From the NCBI RefSeq assembly GCF_020723905.1, contig NZ_DYHZ01000003.1:1-64000 (forward strand): 64,000 bases of DNA, given 5' to 3'. Each line of letters starts with the position of its first letter. Position 1 is the stretch's first letter. Position numbers and translations under genes: made by a program. Source of the DNA: Anaerolinea thermophila (GTDB taxonomy: Bacteria; Chloroflexota; Anaerolineae; Anaerolineales; Anaerolineaceae). A model generated the notes under the pieces. It was not told the origin of the DNA and searched no databases. It worked only from the letters and a program-made list of their open reading frames with translations. Positions 56,592 to 64,000 of this stretch are shown piece after piece.

Positions 56592-57749
56592 TTATTCGCA
56601 CATTAAGATATGGGTAATGATGTTCGAGCCACTGCCGCCAATGTTTTGAGCCATGCCGTACCGTGCCCCTTCTACCTGAGTGGCTCCGGCTTCTCCGCGG
56701 AGTTGTTGAACCACCTCCACAATCTGATACATTCCTGTTGCACCTACAGGATGCCCGCGGGCTTTCAAACCACCTCGTGTTGCTATTGGAATTCTTCCAT
56801 TGGGACGGATTTCCCCTTCCATGGCAAGGCGTGGTCCCTGCCCTCTTTCTGCAAAGCCGCAGGCTTCCAGAGAAAGTGCAGCCATAATGGTAAAGGCATC
56901 ATGGGCTTCGAATAAATCAATATCTTTGGGTTCAATTTGAGCCTGGCTGTATGCCTGTCTGGCTGATTTTTCAGCCGCAGAAAGCCACAAAGGATCTTTC
57001 CGGTGATGGATGGCAATGGTATCTGTTGCGGCAGCAGATCCTACCACGCGGATAACTTTCCTGCCGTTTCCTCTTCTCAGCATTTCAGCCGGCACGAGAA
57101 CTGCAGCAGCAGCGCCATCGCCCATCGGAGAAGCATCTAACAGATTAATCGGCTCAGCAATCATGGGTGCCTTACGATATTGAGCCTCACTGATGGGTTC
57201 CTGGAATCGGGCAAAGGGGTTGTGGGCTCCATTGGCATGCGCATTGATGGAAAAGCCCGCAAAGTGATCCCGTTCCCATTTGTATTCATACATATAACGG
57301 CGCATGATCAGCGCATTCAGCGCGACGAATGATAATCCCTGGCTGGCTTCCCAATCCTGATCGGCGGCTGTGGCTAATTCAGCGGTGATCTCACTCCCCG
57401 GGGAGTCCGTCATTTTTTCTACCCCGGCGGCTATTGCCACATCAACGGCTCCAGAGGCAACTGCCATGACTGCGCTGCGGAATGCCGCTGCACCCGAACT
57501 GCAAGCGTCTTCTATATGCAGGGCTTCAGCGTTTTTTATGCCTACCCAATCGGCAATGTAAGTTCCCAAATGCTGTTGGTGATTTGCCGAGCCACTCATC
57601 ATATTTCCAACATACAGAGCATCTGCTCTGGTAATACCCGCATCCAGCATAGCGGCAAGAACTGCTTCTCCAGCCAGTTCCCTCAGGGATTTTTCCCATT
57701 GTTCATCAATTTTGGTTTGTCCGATTCCCAGAACTGCCACTTCACGCAT
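56592..57749 (-). CDS. Thiolase-family acetyl-CoA acetyltransferase (SCP2-type)
   Basis: 385 aa. The acylated cysteine is Cys83 in IEDACSSGAAAFRSA; the later motifs are DLFEAHDAFTIMAAL and ARGHPVGATGMYQIV with the catalytic His. This is the SCP2-thiolase branch used in acetoacetyl-CoA formation. Archaeal-type homologs usually sit beside HMG-CoA synthase and a DUF35 zinc-ribbon protein. Neither is present here, so the pathway (mevalonate, butanoyl or fatty-acid turnover) is open. Confidence 0.9.
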   Translation of the reverse strand: MREVAVLGIGQTKIDEQWEKSLRELAGEAVLAAMLDAGITRADALYVGNMMSGSANHQQHLGTYIADWVGIKNAEALHIEDACSSGAAAFRSAVMAVASGAVDVAIAAGVEKMTDSPGSEITAELATAADQDWEASQGLSFVALNALIMRRYMYEYKWERDHFAGFSINAHANGAHNPFARFQEPISEAQYRKAPMIAEPINLLDASPMGDGAAAAVLVPAEMLRRGNGRKVIRVVGSAAATDTIAIHHRKDPLWLSAAEKSARQAYSQAQIEPKDIDLFEAHDAFTIMAALSLEACGFAERGQGPRLAMEGEIRPNGRIPIATRGGLKARGHPVGATGMYQIVEVVQQLRGEAGATQVEGARYGMAQNIGGSGSNIITHILMCE

Positions 57750-57853
57750 AGTTTATCTCCTGCTTTTGATACTTTCATTCTACCGGTGTTCCCTATCAAA
57801 AACCATCAAATTGTACAGGCTTGTGAAAAAGGGAGGCAAAATCACCTGCAGAG

Positions 57854-57859
57854 TATAAT
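57854..57859 (+). promoter_or_regulatory. -10 element six bases before the GTG start of the first CapA gene
   Basis: TATAAT followed by six bases and GTG at 57866. No ribosome site lies between, so the mRNA is probably leaderless, as for the gene at 49777. Confidence 0.55.
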
Positions 57860-57865
57860 TAGGGC

Positions 57866-59530
57866 GTGTCTCGAATATCTTTGTGGTTTTCCATTGGATG
57901 GATTTTCCTGCTTTTCTCCGGTTGTGTCCCTTCAACCGTTGAGGTCTCCCCCACCCAACCCGAGAATTCCCTTCCGGTGGAAACGACGAAGGTTTTTTCC
58001 CTCTCTGAAAACACCCCTACAGTAGTGGCTACGGACGTTCCCACTGCGGGAGCATTCCCCATCTGGTTTGATGGGGCAATTCCTCCGTTTGCGAGAGAGT
58101 TAATCCTGCAGGATAAATTGTTTACTGTGGCTGATAACCCGGAAAATTCGATTGGGGTTTTTGAAATTGGGGCTCCAGAGGGGATTAATGCAATACAGGC
58201 AGGCGTGTTGGTATATTCTCTGGCAGTCGCATTTCCAGAGCCAAAGATGTCTGAAAGCCTTAAGACTCTCAAAGATATTTGGTGGGGAACGCTCTCTTTT
58301 CCCCTGTTAATGAGCCCCGAAACTTTCAAGGTGTTTAACGCTTACTGGGGAGAGCCAACTTCGAACAGCATCGAGGTAATGGAGGAGTCTTTGATGCTGG
58401 AAAAAGTCTGGAAGACTCCTGGTGCCATGGCTATTCTTCCTTTTGATCATCTGACATCCAGATGGCGTGCGCTTCCTGTAGATGGTATTTCTCCCTTTGA
58501 TTCAAATTTTTTTCCCCAGAGTTACTCTCTTGGAGTCCCTGTCCGTATGGTGATGAAGCAACCGATTACCCTGAGCATACAGGCTGATAAGAACCTGTTT
58601 GCTCATTATCGAAGGGAACAGATCACTTTTCTGGCAATGACAGGAGTAACTGCCTTATCCCGTCGTACAGCACAGCGGATGAATGAAAAGGGCGTTTTAT
58701 ACCCTCAGGAGAATATCGGTGCACTGCTTTCTTCTGCTGACTTAACCCATATCAGCAATGAGGTTTCGTTTAACCCGGAATGTCCTCCTGAAAAAGCCCA
58801 GTTGCGAGAAGCTCTTTTTTGCAGTCCTCCGGAATATATCCAACTTCTGGAAGCCGTGGGGACTGACATTGTGGAATTGACCGGAAATCACAACCTGGAC
58901 CGGGGAGTAGAGGCGTATCTCTATTCTCTCTCGTTATATCAAGAGCGGGGCTGGCAGGTTTTTGGCGGAGGCGAGGCACAGGCACAGGCGTCCAAGCCGC
59001 TCCTCATTGAAAACCATGGAAACCGGTTGGCATTCATTGGTTGTAATCAGGCTGGTCCAGAAATAGCCTGGGCAGGTGAAAATTCCCCCGGTGCGGCACG
59101 CTGTGATTTATCCTGGATGAAAGAACAGGTGTCTTCTCTACGGTCTCAGGGAGTTCTTCCGATTGTAACATTCCAGTCCGTTGAAACCGAGGATTATCGT
59201 CCAGCCCCCATGCAGCGCCCGGGAGATTATCTGCAAATGGCTCAGGCAGGTGCGGTTATTGTGAGTGGAAGCCAGTCTCACGCGCCGCAGGGATTTTCGT
59301 TCATAGAAAACAACCTGATTCATTTTGGATTAGGGAATTTATTCTTCGATCAAACTGATACCTTTCTTACCAGTCAGGCTTTCATTGACTGGCATGTGTT
59401 TTACCAGGGTAGATATCTCGGTGTGTGGTTGATCCCGATTCGCCTTGAAGATTATTCTCGCCCGCGTCTCATGACGCAAGATGAATCTCTCTCGTTGTTA
59501 AAAAAGGTGTTTGAGGCAAGCCTGTGGTAG
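57866..59530 (+). CDS. CapA-like lipoprotein with extra N-terminal binding-like domain, copy 1
   Basis: 554 aa. The signal peptide ends in lipobox LLFSGC. Residues 60-270 look like a periplasmic-binding-type region (AILPFDHLTSRWRALPVDG). The C-terminal half is the CapA/PgsA metallophosphoesterase-like domain: ISNEVSFNP, VELTGNHNLDRGVEAY, LAFIGCNQAGPE and VIVSGSQSHAPQGFSF. CapA domains act in poly-gamma-glutamate capsule export. No capB or capC is seen. The next gene is a paralog overlapping it by 7 bp. Confidence 0.85.
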   Translation: MSRISLWFSIGWIFLLFSGCVPSTVEVSPTQPENSLPVETTKVFSLSENTPTVVATDVPTAGAFPIWFDGAIPPFARELILQDKLFTVADNPENSIGVFEIGAPEGINAIQAGVLVYSLAVAFPEPKMSESLKTLKDIWWGTLSFPLLMSPETFKVFNAYWGEPTSNSIEVMEESLMLEKVWKTPGAMAILPFDHLTSRWRALPVDGISPFDSNFFPQSYSLGVPVRMVMKQPITLSIQADKNLFAHYRREQITFLAMTGVTALSRRTAQRMNEKGVLYPQENIGALLSSADLTHISNEVSFNPECPPEKAQLREALFCSPPEYIQLLEAVGTDIVELTGNHNLDRGVEAYLYSLSLYQERGWQVFGGGEAQAQASKPLLIENHGNRLAFIGCNQAGPEIAWAGENSPGAARCDLSWMKEQVSSLRSQGVLPIVTFQSVETEDYRPAPMQRPGDYLQMAQAGAVIVSGSQSHAPQGFSFIENNLIHFGLGNLFFDQTDTFLTSQAFIDWHVFYQGRYLGVWLIPIRLEDYSRPRLMTQDESLSLLKKVFEASLW

Positions 59531-61209
59531 TGATGAGAAAGAATCTATACATTTTGCTGTGTCTCTTGATGGTGCTTCTGATTTCTTCCTGCACAGGAAA
59601 AGTTCAGTCATCAAAGCCATTGTCTGTACCACAACCGACATTGACGCCCTTTCAACCCGTAGAGCCAACAAATGGAAGGGCTTCAAATTTGCTCCTACCT
59701 GCGGATACCCCCATTCCTCCATTGGAGGACTCTCCGCTGAAACCGGCAAGTTTTCAGGCAGTGTACTTTTCTCCGGCAGTTCCAGAGTTTTTCCGCAGCA
59801 GCGTTCCATATCCATCCGGCTGGCAAATCTCTGAGCACCCGGATTCGTCTGCAGTTCAGGTTGTTCCATCCATGGATGGTACGATAACATGGGTTTATGC
59901 CCTGGTAGCACCATTCCCGACAATTGAGGATGATATCTCTCTGGATGTTCTACTTCGAATCTGGCGTGGCGAAGATTCACGTTCGTTACTGGTATCACCA
60001 TCTACATATCATGCAATGTTCTGGTTATTAGGAAATTGTGGGGAGAATGTTTCTCAGGTTGCTCCAGATGAACTTTTGAATCGCGCCTGGCAGGATCAAT
60101 CCTGGGCAATAGTGCCGTTTGAAGAAATCATCCCCCAATGGAAAGTTCTGAGCATTGATGGAAAATCCCCCTTACAACAAGGGGCTCTGGAAGGTTACCC
60201 GTTAACGGTAAATTTTTCAATTAAGAGCGAAACTCCGCTTCCGGAGGACATGTTTCAATGGCTGGTAGAACATCGTACCAATCGTGATCCACAATTCATG
60301 ACCACCTTAATGCTGACCGGGACCACTGCCTTAGTAAGAGCCATTGGATGGAAAATGGAAACACTGGGAATGACGTACCCGGCTCAGGATATTTTGAACT
60401 GGTTGCTTGAGCCAGATTTCCTTCACATCAGCAATGAAGTCTCCTTTAACCCAAAATGTCCGCCAGCAAACCCCAACCAGACCAGTTTGATGTTTTGTAG
60501 CCGTCCGGAATATCTGGAGTTATTCCGTGCCATTGATGTGGAAATAATCGAGTTGAGTGGAAATCACAATACCGACTGGGGTAGGGATGCCTTTGCTTAT
60601 TCCCTGGAGCAATTCCAGAAAGAGGGCTGGATGTGGTATGCCGGGGGATGGAATGCCGGAGAAGCCTCACAGCCGCTGTTAATTGAACACCATGGCAATC
60701 GGATTGCCCTGTTGGGGTGTAATTACGCAGGTCCACCTTCCGTATGGGCGACTGACGAAGAACCTGGAGCAGCAAAGTGCGATTTTGACCGTTTAGAAGG
60801 GCAGATTCAATCCCTTCGGGATCAGGGATTTCTTCCTGTAGTTACCCTTCAGCATACGGAAGTTTATCAATCTCCTGCCTCTGAGACGCAACAAAGGGAT
60901 TTCCGAAGGCTGGCACAGGCAGGTGCGGTGATTCTCAGCGGAAGTCAGGCACATTTCCCTCAGGCGTTGGAGTTTTATCACGGTGCTTTTATCCATTATG
61001 GCTTGGGCAATTTGTTTTTTGATCAGATGGATATTCCTGTCCCCGGAACCAGACGCGAGTTTTTAGACAGGCATGTTTTTTATCAGGGAAAACATATCAA
61101 TACCCAGTTGTTAACGGCCATGTTGGAAGATTATGCCCGTCCCCGCCCGATGACAGATGAAGAACGAACGGAATTTCTTCGAGAAATTTTTAGTGCCAGT
61201 GGCTGGTGA
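59524..61209 (+). CDS. CapA-like lipoprotein with extra N-terminal binding-like domain, copy 2
   Basis: 561 aa from GTG 59524, with GAGG seven bases upstream; ATG 59533 is the alternative. A signal peptide with lipobox LLISSC is followed by a Pro/Thr linker and the same two-part layout as the upstream gene. It has a binding-like region (SWAIVPFEEIIPQWKVLSIDG) and a CapA domain (ISNEVSFNPKCPP, IELSGNHNTDWG, GCNYAGPPSVWA, ILSGSQAHFPQAL). The two are clear tandem duplicates. The overlap of 7 bp with copy 1 implies co-translation. Confidence 0.87.
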   Translation: MVVMRKNLYILLCLLMVLLISSCTGKVQSSKPLSVPQPTLTPFQPVEPTNGRASNLLLPADTPIPPLEDSPLKPASFQAVYFSPAVPEFFRSSVPYPSGWQISEHPDSSAVQVVPSMDGTITWVYALVAPFPTIEDDISLDVLLRIWRGEDSRSLLVSPSTYHAMFWLLGNCGENVSQVAPDELLNRAWQDQSWAIVPFEEIIPQWKVLSIDGKSPLQQGALEGYPLTVNFSIKSETPLPEDMFQWLVEHRTNRDPQFMTTLMLTGTTALVRAIGWKMETLGMTYPAQDILNWLLEPDFLHISNEVSFNPKCPPANPNQTSLMFCSRPEYLELFRAIDVEIIELSGNHNTDWGRDAFAYSLEQFQKEGWMWYAGGWNAGEASQPLLIEHHGNRIALLGCNYAGPPSVWATDEEPGAAKCDFDRLEGQIQSLRDQGFLPVVTLQHTEVYQSPASETQQRDFRRLAQAGAVILSGSQAHFPQALEFYHGAFIHYGLGNLFFDQMDIPVPGTRREFLDRHVFYQGKHINTQLLTAMLEDYARPRPMTDEERTEFLREIFSASGW

Positions 61210-61215
61210 ACTCAT

Positions 61216-61992
61216 TTAGGGAACAGGTAAAGTGTAACCCCCATCCAGAATGATCACTTGCCCGCGAATCATGAAGGCTTCCGGAGAACACAGGAAGGCT
61301 ACCACGCCTGCAACATCTTCCGGGGTGACTAACCGTCCTGCGGGAGTTTTTTCAATTGCATGGGGTATCGTTTCCGGGTTGCTTAACGATGCAAAATGCT
61401 GTAATGCATCCGTCAGAACCAGTCCGGGAGCAACGGCGTTCACAACAATGTTTCTGGGGGCTAATTCCACTGCCAGATACCGAGTCAGTGCTTCTAATGC
61501 TGCTTTGCTGGCTCCTACAGCCACGTAATCGGGCAAAACACGATGGGAGCCGGGGCTGGAAATTGCGACAATACTGCCGCCACCTCGTTTTTCCATCAGA
61601 GGCACAGCCCTTTGGGCTGCAAAAAGGAATGCTCGTGCATTCACATTCATTGTCCAATCCCATCCAGTAACTTTCTGTTGCAGGGCAGGACGATTGAAGC
61701 CGGAAGCCGCGTTGCTGATAAAACCATCCAGTGCACCCCACTCGTTCTCTATCGTGTCAAAGAGCAGGTCAATGTCTTCCGGCTTTGCCAGGTTGGCGCG
61801 AATAACCAGGGCTTGCCTTCCCATTTCTTTGATCTGACTGGCAACTTCCTGGGCTGGCGATTCATTTCGATGGAAGTTCACTACCACATTTGCCCCTAAT
61901 TGAGCCAGATGAAGCGCAATGGCTTTCCCTATTCCTCTACCAGAACCGGTTACCAGAAAATTTTTATTGAAAAAGAGAAGTTCTTTGCTCAT
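61216..61992 (-). CDS. FabL-like enoyl-ACP reductase (SDR family)
   Basis: 258 aa. The Rossmann motif is TGSGRGIGKAIALHL, and the active site is ISSPGSHRVLPDYVAVGASK, where Tyr and Lys are six residues apart (Y-x6-K). That spacing marks enoyl-ACP reductases (FabI/FabL), not ordinary SDRs (Y-x3-K). LTRYLAVELAPRNIVVNAVAPG and the RGQVIILDGGYTL end fit FabL. It should reduce trans-2-enoyl-ACP with NADPH in fatty acid synthesis. It follows the DUF309 gene with a 4-bp overlap. Confidence 0.88.
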   Translation of the reverse strand: MSKELLFFNKNFLVTGSGRGIGKAIALHLAQLGANVVVNFHRNESPAQEVASQIKEMGRQALVIRANLAKPEDIDLLFDTIENEWGALDGFISNAASGFNRPALQQKVTGWDWTMNVNARAFLFAAQRAVPLMEKRGGGSIVAISSPGSHRVLPDYVAVGASKAALEALTRYLAVELAPRNIVVNAVAPGLVLTDALQHFASLSNPETIPHAIEKTPAGRLVTPEDVAGVVAFLCSPEAFMIRGQVIILDGGYTLPVP

Positions 61993-62429
61993 TCTTCTGA
62001 TTGCTCCATTAAAACAGGTTTAAAAAGTTCAAGAGGGAATTGAGACATCTTTGCCTCTCCCAACTGGAGAAGAGTGTTTTCAGACTGTAGGGCGTCCTGT
62101 CGCAATTTCCCCAGTTGAATTCCACAGCAGATATCAGGGAACGGAGATAGCCAGTATCGGCTGTAAGTAAACATTTTTACCGCTCCCCGGTAATTTCCCC
62201 TTAGAATGTGATAATAGGCTAGCCCTATCTGGAGGATACCGCGATACACATGTCGAAGTGCTCCTTTTTCTGCCCGCCAGGCAATTTCTAATTCTTCGTG
62301 GGCTTCAAAATATTGCTTTTGATTGAATGCTTGAATCCCGCGAATGGCGGATGGATGGATTTTCCCTTTGCATGCTTCCATGGCTTCTTGTGGGGTACAG
62401 GGTGATTCTTTATCAGTCAGGTTATTCAC
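61989..62429 (-). CDS. DUF309 protein
   Basis: 146 aa. The core HPSAIRGIQAFNQKQYFEAHEELE with EVAWRAEKG-like continuation (IAWRAEKGALRHVYRGILQI) is the DUF309 helical signature containing an HExxE-like segment. Function is unknown. It is the first gene of a two-gene unit with the FabL-like gene, overlapping it by 4 bp. Confidence 0.88.
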   Translation of the reverse strand: MNNLTDKESPCTPQEAMEACKGKIHPSAIRGIQAFNQKQYFEAHEELEIAWRAEKGALRHVYRGILQIGLAYYHILRGNYRGAVKMFTYSRYWLSPFPDICCGIQLGKLRQDALQSENTLLQLGEAKMSQFPLELFKPVLMEQSEE

Positions 62430-62460
62430 GTTTACACACCGGGTGATAGATTGCAGAGAT

Positions 62461-62466
62461 TATAAT
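62461..62466 (+). promoter_or_regulatory. -10 element of the aminotransferase gene
   Basis: A consensus TATAAT lying 40 bp before the aminotransferase start, with GAAAGGAAA between. No strong -35 is visible. Confidence 0.45.
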
Positions 62467-62506
62467 ACAATAACATTGGCAAGTTCCAACAGAAAGGAAA
62501 CCCAAT

Positions 62507-63859
62507 ATGATAAACATCTCGGATGAGGATATCCTTTCAGCCTCTCTGGAAACCAACTTTTGGACCTGGTCCGCTCAAGGTAAAGTCAACCCAATTCCAG
62601 TAAAACGGGCTGAAGGGGTTTATTTTTGGGACGTTCACGGGAAGAAGTATCTGGATTTCAACTCCATGGTGATGTGTGTGAATATTGGACATGGAAATCA
62701 GCGGGTCATTGAGGCAATTGCATCCCAGGCAAGGGAACTTGCTTTTGCAGGTCCAGGGATGGCAACCCGTCCTCGGGCAGTTCTGGGAAAATTATTGCGA
62801 GAAATTGTCCCCGAAGGGCTCACCCATTTTCTTTATACCCTTGGTGGGGCAGATGCCAATGAGAATGCCATCAAACTTGCCCGGGCATACACCGGGCGCC
62901 CCAAAATTCTTACCCGTTATCGTTCCTATCATGGAGCGACCCATGGAGCGCTTGCTTTGACTGGTGATCCCCGGCGGATAGCCTGGGAGCCGATGGTGAT
63001 GCCTGGAGTGGTTCATTTTCTGGATCCGTATCGTTATCGCTCCACATTTCACACCCATCATCCAGAAGTGACTGAAGAACAGTTCTCGCAGGATTACCTT
63101 AATCATCTGGAAGAAATCATCCAGTATGAAGGACCTCATACCATTGCGGCCATTTTGCTGGAAACCGTAACCGGAACCAATGGCGTGATTGTGCCTCCAA
63201 AAGGATATCTCGAAGGGGTGCGTGCCATTTGTAATCGGTATGGAATCTTATTGATTTGCGATGAGGTGATGAGCGGATTTGGGCGAACAGGGCGCTGGTT
63301 TGCTGTGGATCATTGGGGCGTTAAACCCGATTTAATGACCATGGCAAAGGGGCTGACTTCAGGGTATGCCCCTTTAGGCGCTGTAGCCATGCGACGAGAG
63401 ATTTTCGAGTTTTTCAGGGATCGTGAATATGTGGGAGGGTTAACGTTCAATGGACACCCCATCTCTTTAGCGGCAGCCGCGGCGGTGATCGAAGTAATGA
63501 AAGATGAGCATCTGGTTGAACATGCCGCCGAAATGGGAACCGTTATGAAAGAAATGCTGGATGAACTGGTAGAAAGGCATCCCTCCGTCGGAGAAGTTCG
63601 TTCGATTGGTTTGTTTGGGGCCATCGAACTGGTGAAAAATCGTAAAACGCGGGAACCGATGGCTCCATTCAATGGTTCCAGCCCTGAAATGACAGCTCTC
63701 CGTAAATATCTTCTGGATCACGGGGTATTTTTGTATACCCACTGGCATACTGTATTGCTTCTTCCGCCATTGATTATTACGCCGGATCAACTACGTGAGG
63801 GGTTTGAGGTGATTGATCGTGCTCTCGAGATTACGGATCGAGCCACTGGTGAAGTGTAA
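62507..63859 (+). CDS. Class III PLP aminotransferase
   Basis: 450 aa. Typical features: FLYTLGGADANENAIKLARA, RYRSYHGATHGALAL, LLICDEVMSGFGRTG with the cofactor Asp, and the PLP-lysine segment MAKGLTSGYAPLGAVA. The length and the EVMSGFGRTG motif are those of the omega-amino acid/pyruvate or taurine/pyruvate group. Substrate cannot be assigned. AAGGAAA precedes the ATG. Confidence 0.93.
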   Translation: MINISDEDILSASLETNFWTWSAQGKVNPIPVKRAEGVYFWDVHGKKYLDFNSMVMCVNIGHGNQRVIEAIASQARELAFAGPGMATRPRAVLGKLLREIVPEGLTHFLYTLGGADANENAIKLARAYTGRPKILTRYRSYHGATHGALALTGDPRRIAWEPMVMPGVVHFLDPYRYRSTFHTHHPEVTEEQFSQDYLNHLEEIIQYEGPHTIAAILLETVTGTNGVIVPPKGYLEGVRAICNRYGILLICDEVMSGFGRTGRWFAVDHWGVKPDLMTMAKGLTSGYAPLGAVAMRREIFEFFRDREYVGGLTFNGHPISLAAAAAVIEVMKDEHLVEHAAEMGTVMKEMLDELVERHPSVGEVRSIGLFGAIELVKNRKTREPMAPFNGSSPEMTALRKYLLDHGVFLYTHWHTVLLLPPLIITPDQLREGFEVIDRALEITDRATGEV

Positions 63860-63922
63860 CTTTTAGGGTGAGACATCGTCTAATAAAAGGTGTATTTTTG
63901 AATCCTGAACAAGAGGTGAATT

Positions 63923-64000
63923 ATGGACTTCAACCTGATCAATTTGACTTCACATGCCGAAGAAGAGAAAGAGCACCATCCTTATAAAGTGGTGATTTTA
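63923..64000 (+). CDS. Start of a gene cut by the window end
   Basis: 26 codons, starting at ATG after AGAGGTG, beginning MDFNLINLTSHAEEEKEHHP. It begins 64 bp after the aminotransferase stop and may be in the same operon. Too short to identify. Confidence 0.5.
   Translation, partial: MDFNLINLTSHAEEEKEHHPYKVVIL

Overview
The window looks like chromosomal DNA of a fermentative, probably thermophilic or mesophilic member of the Chloroflexota, most likely class Anaerolineae. This is inferred from gene content: an OmpR-free set of lipoproteins with Ser/Thr/Pro-rich linkers, GH3/GH38/GH57/GH13 carbohydrate enzymes, a stand-alone ftsZ, a FabL-type enoyl reductase and a PUFA-synthase-like megasynthase. 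No rRNA, tRNA or CRISPR array was seen, so the placement is not proven.

Region 1 (1-17,200) is an accessory defence island. A decayed IS256-type transposase (two frameshifts and one nonsense codon) and a 160-bp MITE-like element flank a tightly packed, nine-gene, minus-strand operon. In transcription order it encodes a DUF4007 protein, a 1104-aa P-loop ATPase, a short PAPS-reductase-like protein (BrxP/DndC-like), a second DUF4007-like protein, a small protein, a 1399-aa BrxC/PglY-like P-loop protein, PglZ, a short BrxL and a cysteine desulfurase. BrxP + BrxC + PglZ + BrxL is the type 4 BREX core. The cysteine desulfurase and DUF4007 proteins are hallmarks of DNA phosphorothioation loci. There is no PglX methylase and no DndB/D/E/F/G/H. 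The locus therefore looks like a sulfur-based (phosphorothioate) BREX with a duplicated DUF4007/ATPase module, and it is the most interesting system in the window.

Region 2 (17,445-24,560) holds a Nif3-like protein, a GH3 beta-glucosidase with a PA14 insertion, a divergent GH38 alpha-mannosidase and a META-domain lipoprotein, ending in a strong terminator. Region 3 (24,740-35,600) is a secondary-lipid/PUFA-type cluster: a 2811-aa KS-AT-ACP-KS-ACP-ACP-KR-DH megasynthase, a translationally coupled Sfp-type phosphopantetheinyl transferase and a convergent PfaD-type enoyl reductase. All three ACPs carry Thr where Ser is normally phosphopantetheinylated.

Region 4 (35,750-38,700) has a YgbA-like protein, then a SAM-I riboswitch with promoter and terminator controlling metA-metY. 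MetA carries Glu111, which predicts acetyl-CoA use and fits MetY. Region 5 (38,700-49,700) has a sigma-factor/beta-propeller membrane fusion, two lipoproteins, DegV, a HAD phosphatase, a LacI regulator, and a minus-strand operon with an FtsZ whose T7 loop has His in place of the catalytic Asp. Region 6 (49,760-64,000) contains an NDUFA9-like epimerase (probable leaderless mRNA), GH57 and GH13 enzymes, an AlkZ-like winged-helix protein, a thiolase, two tandem CapA-like lipoproteins, a FabL-like SDR, a DUF309 protein and a class III aminotransferase. A coding sequence is cut by the window end.
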